Assembly (NCBI RefSeq): GCF_000761215.1
Contig: NZ_CP009438.1
Location: 4,667,501 to 4,731,500, forward strand
Source of the DNA: Streptomyces glaucescens
GTDB taxonomy: Bacteria > Actinomycetota > Actinomycetes > Streptomycetales > Streptomycetaceae
Reading direction: 5' to 3'
Length of the DNA: 64,000 nt
The notes under the pieces were generated by a model. The model ran no database searches and was not told the DNA's origin. It saw only the letters and a program-made list of their open reading frames with translations. Shown here piece after piece: positions 23,637 through 31,464 of the stretch. Made by a program: the position numbers and the translations under genes. Numbering within the stretch: position 1 is the first letter of the stretch; the number at the start of each line of letters is the position of its first letter.

Positions 23637-24980
23637 TCAGTGCAGCGGCACCGCCTCGCCCTCCCCCTGCGGCCAGGCCGTCAGCGGGGTGAAGCCCTGG
23701 TGGCCGCACTCGCCGAAGACCGTGACCGGGGCCCCGCCCGAGAGCGCGACCAGGCGCCACAGCCCCGGCCGGGACCGCGCGGCGGGGGCCAGCGGCAGAG
23801 CCGTGTCCTCGTCGGCGTCCGCGAGCTGCCAGGAGTCACCGTCCGGAACGGGCACGACCCGGCCCAGCGTCACCGGGACCGCGTCCAGCCACGGGTCCTC
23901 CCGCAGCGCTTCGCCGTAGCGGGCCGCCGCCTGACGCGTCGTCACCCCGGGCGGCCGTGCCGACGCGGGCCCGGGAGGCGCGAACTGCTCGCCGAGCGCC
24001 CCCCGCAGCCGGCCGGCGCCCGGGTATGCGGACACCTCCGCGTCCAGGGCCAGGCCGACCGGCAGGGACAGGTCCGGGGCGCGGCCCGCGGCCCCGTACG
24101 ACAGGAGGAGCGCGGTGCGGTGCGTCGCCGTGCCGTACAGCCAGATCCGGCGGGTCGTCAGACGCGGGTCCGGCGCGTCGTGCTGAGCGAGGACCAGCCA
24201 GTGGTCGCGCACGGGCGGGCCGTCCGCCGGGGCGGGCAGGCCGATCCGGGAACGGACCGTCGCCGCCAGGCCGTCCGGCAGCCGCTCACGGCGCAGCCAG
24301 CCCTGGTCGAGCAGGTGCAGCAGCGCGCACTCCTCCAGCAGGCGCACCGGCCAGCCGGGACCGGACGCGGGAATCGCGCCCAGCTCCCGGACCCGCGCGG
24401 CGAGGCCAGGGGCCTGCGCGTCGACCATGCGGGCGGCCGTCTCCTCCCACAGGCCGTACCCCTGCTGTTCGGCCGTGGCCAGGCCGGCGCGCAGCAGATC
24501 GGCCAGGCGCTGCTCCAGTTCCGTCGCGCCCGCCGTGATCCGCGCGGCCCGGCGCTCCGCCCGGCGGCGCGCCGCCTCCGGGGCGGCCGGACCGGGCGCG
24601 GAGCCGGCCCCCTCCACCGTCCCCTCCCGCACCGCGCTGCCCGCCCGCCATTCCCCCACCCAGTCCGGCGCCGGGTCCGGCGCCGCCGGTACCTCACCGC
24701 CGGACCACAGCAGGAGCAGTCCGAGCACGTGCCCGCACGGGGCCGTCCGGCTCGGGCAGCTGCACGCGAAGGCGGGAGCGGACGCGTCCGCGACGTCCAC
24801 GACCGTCCGGTACGGCTCGCCGCCGCTGTCCTTGCACAGCCCCCACACCGCCCCCTCGCCTGTCCCCGTCCCGGACCACGGCCCGGCCGCCCCGAGTCTG
24901 CCGCCCGCCGAGCGCGACGCGGCATCAGGCGCCAGTGCCAGCACCTGGTCCGCCGTCCAGCGCACCCCCTGCTGAGTCAT
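23637..24980 (-). CDS. SWIM zinc-finger protein
   Basis: 447 residues. The SWIM motif is at about residues 72-88, AFACSCPSRTAPCGHVLGLL, giving the CxC...CxH zinc ligands. Such fingers bind DNA or protein partners. The N-terminus TQQGVRWTADQVLALAPDAA is typical of the bacterial family linked to MoxR/VWA operons, of which E. coli YehQ is a relative. A long helical region (AARRRAERRAARITAGATEL) and a C-terminal beta-rich domain follow. The ATG lies seven bases after a -10 box, so the mRNA is predicted to be leaderless. It is divergent from the MoxR gene with a shared promoter region of DNA-damage type. Confidence 0.88.
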   Translation of the reverse strand: MTQQGVRWTADQVLALAPDAASRSAGGRLGAAGPWSGTGTGEGAVWGLCKDSGGEPYRTVVDVADASAPAFACSCPSRTAPCGHVLGLLLLWSGGEVPAAPDPAPDWVGEWRAGSAVREGTVEGAGSAPGPAAPEAARRRAERRAARITAGATELEQRLADLLRAGLATAEQQGYGLWEETAARMVDAQAPGLAARVRELGAIPASGPGWPVRLLEECALLHLLDQGWLRRERLPDGLAATVRSRIGLPAPADGPPVRDHWLVLAQHDAPDPRLTTRRIWLYGTATHRTALLLSYGAAGRAPDLSLPVGLALDAEVSAYPGAGRLRGALGEQFAPPGPASARPPGVTTRQAAARYGEALREDPWLDAVPVTLGRVVPVPDGDSWQLADADEDTALPLAPAARSRPGLWRLVALSGGAPVTVFGECGHQGFTPLTAWPQGEGEAVPLH

Positions 24981-24987
24981 GTCCCCG

Positions 24988-25010
24988 ACGGTAAATCCCC
25001 CCACTGACAA
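24988..25010 (-). promoter_or_regulatory. DNA-damage promoter (RecA-NDp / PafBC type) of the SWIM gene
   Basis: On the minus strand, TTGTCAGTGGG (25010-25000), six bases, then TACCGT (24993-24988), with seven bases to the ATG. This is the same 11-base core and spacing as the pcrA promoter. Confidence 0.8.
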
Positions 25011-25059
25011 TCGCCCCGTCCACCGTCGTCGCCAGCACGTTCCCGCAGGTCGCAACGGA

Positions 25060-25082
25060 TTGTCAGTGGGGTGGTGCACGGT
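25060..25082 (+). promoter_or_regulatory. DNA-damage promoter (RecA-NDp / PafBC type) of the MoxR gene
   Basis: TTGTCAGTGGG (25060-25070), six bases, then CACGGT (25077-25082). The core is identical to the SWIM and pcrA promoters. The -10 is weaker but in register. The two divergent cores are separated by only 49 bases. Confidence 0.7.
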
Positions 25083-25124
25083 TGGTCACAGACCGAACCG
25101 GCACAGCTGGAGGGGGACTTCGCC

Positions 25125-26246
25125 ATGTCCGTGTCCGTGGAACCGACATCGCTGCGCACGACCGCGAGCGAGGTGCTGCGCCCGCACGCCGAGGACGCCT
25201 TCGCTGACGAACTCGCGGCGCTGGCGGCCCAGGACGACCGTCCGCGCCCGGCCCGCTGGAAGCTGTCGCCGTGGGCCGTCTCGACGTACCTGCTCGGCGG
25301 CACCCTGCCGGACGGCACGGTGATCACACCGAAGTACGTGGGGCCGCGCCGTCTCGTCGAGGTCGCCGTCACCACCCTCGCCACCGACCGCGCCCTGCTC
25401 CTGCTCGGCGTGCCCGGCACCGCCAAGACCTGGCTCTCCGAGCACCTGGCCGCCGCGGTCAGCGGCGACTCCACGCTGCTGGTGCAGGGCACGGCCGGCA
25501 CACCCGAGGAGGCGATCCGCTACGGCTGGAACTACGCGCAGCTGCTCGCCCGCGGACCGAGCCGCGACGCGCTGGTACCCAGCCCCGTCATGCGGGCCAT
25601 GGCCGAGGGGATGACCGCCCGCGTCGAGGAACTGACCCGCATCCCGGCCGACGTGCAGGACAGCCTCATCACCGTCCTGTCCGAGAAGACCCTGCCGATA
25701 CCGGAGCTGGGCCAGGAGGTGCAGGCCGTCCGCGGCTTCAACCTGATCGCCACGGCCAACGACCGCGACCGCGGGGTCAACGACCTCTCCAGCGCGCTGC
25801 GCCGCCGGTTCAACACGGTGGTGCTGCCGCTGCCGGAGAGCGTCGAGGCCGAGGTCGACATCGTGTCCCGGCGCGTCGGCCAGATCGGCCGGTCCCTCGA
25901 CCTGCCGGCCACGCCGGACGGGGCCGACGAGATCCGCCGCGTGGTGACCGTCTTCCGGGAACTGCGCGACGGGATCACCGCGGACGGCCGGACGAAGGTC
26001 AAGTCGCCGAGCGGCACGCTGTCCACCGCGGAGGCGATCTCCGTCGTCACCAACGGCCTCGCGCTCGCCGCCCATTTCGGCGACGGCGTGCTGCGGCCGG
26101 GCGATGTCGCCGCGGGCATCCTCGGCGCCGTGGTCCGCGACCCGGCGGCGGACCGGGTCGTCTGGCACGAGTACCTGGAGGCGGTGGTCCGTGAACGCGA
26201 CGGCTGGACCGATTTCTACCGGGCGTGCCGGGAGGTGAGCGCGTGA
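25125..26246 (+). CDS. MoxR-type AAA+ ATPase
   Basis: 373 residues. Walker A is LLLGVPGTAKTWLSEHL. The Walker-B-like segment reads RVEELTRIPADVQDSLI, with Glu-Glu in place of the usual Asp-Glu, a variation I associate with the YehL-like branch. Sensor 1 is NLIATANDRDRG and the arginine finger is ALRRRFNTVVLPLPE. MoxR ATPases act as chaperones that remodel partners bound through VWA proteins, and a VWA protein is encoded two genes downstream. GGAGGGGG lies upstream of ATG 25125. It is the first gene of the operon MoxR-DUF5682-VWA, behind a damage-type promoter. Confidence 0.92.
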   Translation: MSVSVEPTSLRTTASEVLRPHAEDAFADELAALAAQDDRPRPARWKLSPWAVSTYLLGGTLPDGTVITPKYVGPRRLVEVAVTTLATDRALLLLGVPGTAKTWLSEHLAAAVSGDSTLLVQGTAGTPEEAIRYGWNYAQLLARGPSRDALVPSPVMRAMAEGMTARVEELTRIPADVQDSLITVLSEKTLPIPELGQEVQAVRGFNLIATANDRDRGVNDLSSALRRRFNTVVLPLPESVEAEVDIVSRRVGQIGRSLDLPATPDGADEIRRVVTVFRELRDGITADGRTKVKSPSGTLSTAEAISVVTNGLALAAHFGDGVLRPGDVAAGILGAVVRDPAADRVVWHEYLEAVVRERDGWTDFYRACREVSA

Positions 26247-26411
26247 TCGGCCGGCGGAGCACCGAGGGCGACGGCAGCCGCAACGCGAGGATGCACGGCG
26301 ACGGCGAGGACAGCGGGTGGAACGTGGTCGGCGGGGGCCGGGGCGACGGGGCGACCGGATGCGCGGGGCCCGACGACGACCTCGGGTGGCCGCGACGGCT
26401 GGGGGGACGGG

Positions 26412-28901
26412 ATGAACGGTGCCGGGAAGGCCGAGCGGGTGGTCCGGGCCGCAGGAGCCGGAGCGGCTGGGGTGGCTGAGGCCACCGGGGCCGAGCGGAC
26501 GGCCGGTCCGGGCGGGACGGCCCGCGCCGGGGAGCCGCTGCTCCTCGGCGTGCGGCACCACGGGCCGGGGTCGGCGCGGGCCGTGCGGGCCGCGTTGGAG
26601 GCCGCGCTGCCCCGGGTGGTGCTGATCGAGGGTCCGCCCGAGGCCGACGCCCTGATCCCGCTGGCCGCCGACGAGGGGATGCGGCCCCCGGTCGCCCTCC
26701 TCGCCCACGCCGTGGACGAACCCGGACGCTCGGCCTTCTGGCCGCTCGCCGAGTTCTCCCCGGAGTGGGTGGCGCTCCGCTGGGCCCTGGACCAGGGCGT
26801 GCCCGCCCGCTTCTTCGACCTGCCGGCCACCCACACGCTGGCGTGGAGCGGGACGGCGGCCGGACCCGGGGAGGGGGCCGCACCGCGGCCGGCGCCCGGA
26901 ACCGGCGGGGAGGAGCCGCCGCCCCGGGCCGCGGTGCGGGTCGATCCGCTCGCGGTGCTCGCCGGGGCCGCCGGACACGACGACCCCGAGCGCTGGTGGG
27001 AGGACGTGGTCGAACACCGCGGCCTCGGGGACGGGGATCCGTTCGCGCCGTTCGCCGCGCTGGAGGAGGCCATGGGATCGCTGCGGGAGGACCACGGCGG
27101 CGGAGGACAGGACCGGGACGCGGTGCGGGAGGCGTACATGCGGCTCCAGGTGCGCGCCGCACAGCGCGAGTTCGGCGGCGGGGTGGCCGTGGTCTGCGGT
27201 GCCTGGCACGTCCCGGCGCTGCGGCGGAAGACGACCGTCGCCGCCGACCGGGCGCTGCTGAAGGGGCTGCCCAAGGTCAAGGCGGACCTCACGTGGGTGC
27301 CGTGGACCTACCGCCGGCTCGCGAGAGCCGGCGGGTACGGGGCGGGCGTCGACGCGCCCGGCTGGTACGGACACCTCTTCGCCGCGCCGGACCGGCCCGT
27401 GGAACGGTGGCTGGCCAAGGTGGCCGGGCTGCTGCGGGACGAGGGCCGGACGGTGTCCCCGGCGCACGTCATCGAGGCGGTCCGGCTGGCGGACACGCTC
27501 GCCGCGCTGCGTGGGCGCCCGCTGCCCGGACTCGGCGAGACCACCGACGCCGTACGGGCGGTGATGTGCGACGGTTCGGACGTGCCCCTGGCCCTGGTGC
27601 AGGACCGGCTGGTGGTGGGCGACGCCCTCGGCGAGGTGCCGCCCTCGGCGCCCGCGGTGCCGCTGCAGCGCGACCTCGCCCGGCTCCAGCGCCGGCTGCG
27701 GCTCAAACCGGAAGCACCGGAGCGCGAACTGGAACTCGACCTGCGCAAGGAGACCGACGCCGGACGGAGCAGGCTGCTGCACCGGCTGCGGCTGCTGGAC
27801 GTGCCCTGGGGCGAGCCGGCCGCCTCGCGCGGCAGCACGGGTACGTTCCGGGAGACCTGGCGGCTGCGCTGGGAGCCGGAGCTGGCCGTGCGGGTCGCCG
27901 AGGCGGGCGGCTGGGGGACGACGGTGCTCGGCGCTGCGGGCGCGAAGGCGGAGGCCGACGCCGTCGCCGCGCGAAGCCTCGCCGAGGTCACCGCGCTGGC
28001 CGAACACTGCCTGCTCGCCGGACTGCCGGACGCCCTGCCGGCGGTGATGCGCGTCCTCGCCGACCGCGCCGCGCTCGACACCGATGTCGGCCACCTCGCG
28101 CAGGCGCTCCCGGCCCTGGTCCGCTCCCTGCGCTACGGCGATGTGCGCGGCACCGGCACCGGCGCACTGGCCGAGGTCGCCGCGGGCCTCGCCGAGCGGG
28201 TCTTCGTCGGCCTGCCCCCGGCCTGCGCCGCGCTCGACGCGGACGCGGCGGAGGAGATGCGGCACCATCTCGACGCGGTGCACGGGGCGGTCGGGCTGCT
28301 CGACGGGACGCCGGCCCCCGGGCGGGTCGGGCTGCGCGGGCGCTGGCAGGCCGTGCTGGGCGTGCTGTCCGCGCGGGACGGCGTGCCCGGGGTCATCCGG
28401 GGCCGTGCGGCGCGGCTGCTCCTGGACGACGGGGTGCTGCACCGGGAGGAGGCGACCCGGCTCATGGGACTGGCGCTGTCGCCGGGTACGCCGCCGGGTG
28501 ACGCGGCGGCGTGGATCGAGGGCTTCGTGGGGGGCGGCGCCGGCGGCATGCTGCTGGTGCACGACGAGCGGCTGCTCGGGCTGGTCGACGACTGGCTGAC
28601 CCGGGTGCCGGCGGAGGCGTTCACGGATGTGCTGCCGCTGCTGCGGCGCACCTTCTCGGCGTACGAGCCGGCCGTGCGCAGGACCCTCGGCGAACTGGTC
28701 CGGCGCGGGCCCGGGGCGCGGGGGAGCGTCGCCGGGACCGGTGCCGGGCTGCCCGGCTTCGCCCCGGACCCGGATCCGGAACGGGCGGACGCCGTGCTGC
28801 CGGTGGTGCGGCTGCTGCTGGGAGCGGACCGGGACGGCGGACCGGCCGGCACCGAGGGCGACGAGCCCGTGGAGGACGAGCCCGTGGAGGTGGGCACATG
28901 A
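26412..28901 (+). CDS. DUF5682-family protein (YehM-like)
   Basis: 829 residues. The N-terminus LLLGVRHHGPGSARAVRAAL followed by VVLIEGPPEADALIPLAAD is the family signature. The His and Glu placement recalls TIKI/ChaN/EreA-like folds, but that is my inference only. The central segment has VVCGAWHVPALRRKT. The C-terminal half is helical with a few repeats. No membrane segment. GGGGGGACGGG precedes the ATG. The 165-base gap after the MoxR gene contains no recognisable gene. Overlap of four bases (ATGA) with the VWA gene indicates coupling. The biochemical role is unknown; it always travels with the MoxR/VWA/SWIM partners as far as I know. Confidence 0.82.
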   Translation: MNGAGKAERVVRAAGAGAAGVAEATGAERTAGPGGTARAGEPLLLGVRHHGPGSARAVRAALEAALPRVVLIEGPPEADALIPLAADEGMRPPVALLAHAVDEPGRSAFWPLAEFSPEWVALRWALDQGVPARFFDLPATHTLAWSGTAAGPGEGAAPRPAPGTGGEEPPPRAAVRVDPLAVLAGAAGHDDPERWWEDVVEHRGLGDGDPFAPFAALEEAMGSLREDHGGGGQDRDAVREAYMRLQVRAAQREFGGGVAVVCGAWHVPALRRKTTVAADRALLKGLPKVKADLTWVPWTYRRLARAGGYGAGVDAPGWYGHLFAAPDRPVERWLAKVAGLLRDEGRTVSPAHVIEAVRLADTLAALRGRPLPGLGETTDAVRAVMCDGSDVPLALVQDRLVVGDALGEVPPSAPAVPLQRDLARLQRRLRLKPEAPERELELDLRKETDAGRSRLLHRLRLLDVPWGEPAASRGSTGTFRETWRLRWEPELAVRVAEAGGWGTTVLGAAGAKAEADAVAARSLAEVTALAEHCLLAGLPDALPAVMRVLADRAALDTDVGHLAQALPALVRSLRYGDVRGTGTGALAEVAAGLAERVFVGLPPACAALDADAAEEMRHHLDAVHGAVGLLDGTPAPGRVGLRGRWQAVLGVLSARDGVPGVIRGRAARLLLDDGVLHREEATRLMGLALSPGTPPGDAAAWIEGFVGGGAGGMLLVHDERLLGLVDDWLTRVPAEAFTDVLPLLRRTFSAYEPAVRRTLGELVRRGPGARGSVAGTGAGLPGFAPDPDPERADAVLPVVRLLLGADRDGGPAGTEGDEPVEDEPVEVGT

Positions 28902-30169
28902 CGAGCGGGGCGGGCGACACCGGGCTGCCGGCGGGGACGGCCGGACCGGCGGACGCGGCCGATCCGGTGAAGGGTTCCCTTCCGGTGAAGGGGACCCTTC
29001 CGGCGGAGGGGGCCGATCCGGAGGCCGCCGCCCACGAGCGGGCGCGGCGCTGGCGGCTGGTCCTCGGCGGCGACGCGGCCGACGGCACCGGACACGCGCT
29101 CGCCGGGCGGGACGCGGCGATGGACGGCGCGCTGGCCGCGCTGTACGGGAGGCGCGACAAGCCGGCGGCCGGCAAGGAGCGGGCGGCGGGGCTCGGTGCC
29201 TCGGCGCCGGCCGTGGCGCGCTGGCTGGGGGACATCCGCAGGTACTTCCCGTCCTCCGTCGTCCAGGTGATGCAGCGGGACGCCATCGACCGACTCGGGC
29301 TGTCCACGCTGCTGCTGGAGCCGGAGATGCTGGAGGCGGTACAGGCCGATGTGCACCTCGTCGGCACCCTGCTCTCGCTGAACAAGGCGATGCCCGAGAC
29401 GACCAGGGAGACCGCACGGGCGGTCGTGCGCAAGGTCGTCGAGGACCTGGAGAAGCGGCTCGCCACCCGCACCCGGGCCACCCTGACCGGCGCGCTCGAC
29501 CGCAGCGCGCGGATCCGCCGGCCGCGCCACCACGACATCGACTGGAACCGCACGATCGCGGCCAATCTCAGGCACTACCTGCCGGAGCGCCGGACGGTCG
29601 TGCCCGAGCGGCTGATCGGGTACGGGCGGGCGTCACGGTCCGTGAAGAAGGACATCGTCCTGTGCGTCGACCAGTCGGGCTCGATGGCGGCCTCCGTCGT
29701 CCACGCCTCGGTGTTCGGGGCGGTGCTCGCGTCCATGCGGTCGATCAGCACCCGGCTCGTCGTCTTCGACACGGCGGTCGTCGACCTCACCGACCGGCTC
29801 GACGACCCGGTGGACGTGCTGTTCGGCACCCGGTTGGGCGGCGGCACGGACATCAACCGGGCGCTGGCGTACTGCCAGTCCCGGATCACCCGCCCCACGG
29901 AGACGGTGGTGGTGCTGATCAGCGACCTCTACGAAGGGGGGATACGCGACGAGATGCTGAAACGGGTCGCGGCGATGAAGGCGTCGGGGGTGGAGTTCGT
30001 GGCGCTGCTCGCGCTGTCCGACGAGGGGGCGCCCGCCTACGACCGGGACCACGCGGCGGCGCTCGCGGCGCTCGGCGCGCCGGCCTTCGCCTGTACGCCC
30101 GACCTGTTCCCCGAGGTGATGGCGGCGGCGATCGAGAAGCGTCCACTGCCGATACCGGACAGGGCGTGA
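28898..30169 (+). CDS. VWA-domain protein (YehP-like, CoxE-type)
   Basis: 423 residues. A helical N-terminal half is followed by a von Willebrand A domain from about residue 245. The MIDAS metal site is complete: VLCVDQSGSMAAS (Asp-x-Ser-x-Ser), the Thr in GGGTDINRALAYC, and the Asp in VVLISDLYEGG. VWA proteins of this type are adaptors that present clients to MoxR ATPases. The N-terminal linker contains a tandem PVKGSLP / PVKGTLP repeat encoded by near-palindromic DNA at 28966-29002. Last gene of the MoxR operon. No clear terminator follows. Confidence 0.9.
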   Translation: MTSGAGDTGLPAGTAGPADAADPVKGSLPVKGTLPAEGADPEAAAHERARRWRLVLGGDAADGTGHALAGRDAAMDGALAALYGRRDKPAAGKERAAGLGASAPAVARWLGDIRRYFPSSVVQVMQRDAIDRLGLSTLLLEPEMLEAVQADVHLVGTLLSLNKAMPETTRETARAVVRKVVEDLEKRLATRTRATLTGALDRSARIRRPRHHDIDWNRTIAANLRHYLPERRTVVPERLIGYGRASRSVKKDIVLCVDQSGSMAASVVHASVFGAVLASMRSISTRLVVFDTAVVDLTDRLDDPVDVLFGTRLGGGTDINRALAYCQSRITRPTETVVVLISDLYEGGIRDEMLKRVAAMKASGVEFVALLALSDEGAPAYDRDHAAALAALGAPAFACTPDLFPEVMAAAIEKRPLPIPDRA

Positions 30170-30324
30170 CGTCCGGGAACCCCGGGAGGAGACCCGCCGG
30201 AAAGAGGACATGACCACCCATCGGTGACAGGGGGCTTGCGCAACCTCCCGCGTCGCGTGCAAGGATCGACGCCGCTCACCCCACGACATCGCCCAGTCCG
30301 CTCGCACGGAGGAACCTCCGCCTC

Positions 30325-31314
30325 TTGACCTGGTCAGCAGCCCTGCCCGGTGCCGCGGCGCGCGTCCTGCGCGCGGCGGGACGGCGGCGTGCGGTTCAGC
30401 TGGCCCTGCTGGTGGGCGGTTTGTTCCTGCTCGGAGCGCTCGGCGGTGCGCGGGCGGAGGCGGCCGAGGGCCCCGCCGGCACGGTCTCCGCGGCCGCGGC
30501 CCAGGCGACCCAGGCGACCCAGGGGGCGAGTACGTCCGACGTGCGGTCATCCGGCGCCGAGCCGGGGCCGGTCGTCGAGTACGGCTCGGTCCCCCGGCCC
30601 GAGCCGGTCGCCGAGGCCGTACGGGATCAGGTCGCCCAGCCGGTCGGGGACGCCCTGGAGGCGGTGACGCGGGGCCTGTCCGAGGTGCCTCCGGCCGAAT
30701 CGCCGCGGCCCTCCCTGCCCGCGCTGCCTTCCCCGCCCTCGTGGCCCGCACTGCCCTCATCGCCCTCGCTCCCCGGTCTCCCGGACGACGGCCCCTCGCT
30801 CCCGGACCTTCCCGGCCTCCCGGCGAACACCCTGCCGGCCCCGGACGCCGTCACCCCGCTGCCCCTGCCCCTCCCGGGGCCCGAGGCTCACACGCCGGGG
30901 ACCCCGGACGGCTCCGCCCGCGACGAGGCCGCTCAGACGGACCCGCGCGCGGTGTCCGGCTCCGCTGCCACGGCCGGGACCACGGCCCCGAACGGGCCGC
31001 ACACACCGGACGGCAGCAGCCCCCTCACCCTGCCCACGGCGACCGCGACCGCCGTGGCCCCCACCCCCGACCACCCCGCCACCGCCCGCACCGGCACCGG
31101 CCAAGCCCCCGCCCACCCCGCACCCACGGGGGGCGACAGCGGTGTGCTCGGCAGCCGGACGGCCGCCGACAACGGCGGATCGCGGCACGGTGACATGTGC
31201 GCGGTGGCCGCCGAGCAGCGTGCTCCGCTGCGGCCCGTGCCCGGCGTACCCGCCCGGGCCGACGCGGGCGAGACCCGGGACCGGTACCGGGACATTCCCG
31301 TCTTCCCCGGATAG
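30325..31314 (+). CDS. Secreted or surface-anchored Pro/Ala/Ser-rich protein
   Basis: 329 residues with a TTG start (GGAGG 12 bases upstream). A basic N-terminus (RVLRAAGRRRAVQ) leads to the hydrophobic LALLVGGLFLLGALGGA and a likely Ala-rich signal cleavage near GGARAEAAEG. The mature part is low complexity, with a PSLPALPSPPSWPAL-type Leu-Pro repeat around residues 130-180, then Thr/Ala/Pro-rich sequence. It has only one Cys and no catalytic motif. A surface spacer or wall-associated protein is plausible. The next gene also encodes a secreted low-complexity protein, so they may act together. No named family recognised. Confidence 0.7.
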   Translation: MTWSAALPGAAARVLRAAGRRRAVQLALLVGGLFLLGALGGARAEAAEGPAGTVSAAAAQATQATQGASTSDVRSSGAEPGPVVEYGSVPRPEPVAEAVRDQVAQPVGDALEAVTRGLSEVPPAESPRPSLPALPSPPSWPALPSSPSLPGLPDDGPSLPDLPGLPANTLPAPDAVTPLPLPLPGPEAHTPGTPDGSARDEAAQTDPRAVSGSAATAGTTAPNGPHTPDGSSPLTLPTATATAVAPTPDHPATARTGTGQAPAHPAPTGGDSGVLGSRTAADNGGSRHGDMCAVAAEQRAPLRPVPGVPARADAGETRDRYRDIPVFPG

Positions 31315-31464
31315 GGCAGCCCTTTCCCCCGCCTGACCTGCCGCGCGGGGGCGGAACAGGTCTGCCCACCCCTCCGGAGTTCCCCTTTCCGGAATGTCCC
31401 CACGCCCGGAGTCCTCCGACGGACTCCCCGGCGTCCCGGAACCCCAAAGGATCAGACGCACGCA

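Noticed and set aside
25086..29417. A 1443-codon open frame on the minus strand across the MoxR-DUF5682-VWA operon
   Set aside because: It is the mirror of real genes in GC-rich DNA. The plus-strand genes have intact Walker, MIDAS and family motifs, and the mirror protein is Arg/Gly/Pro filler.
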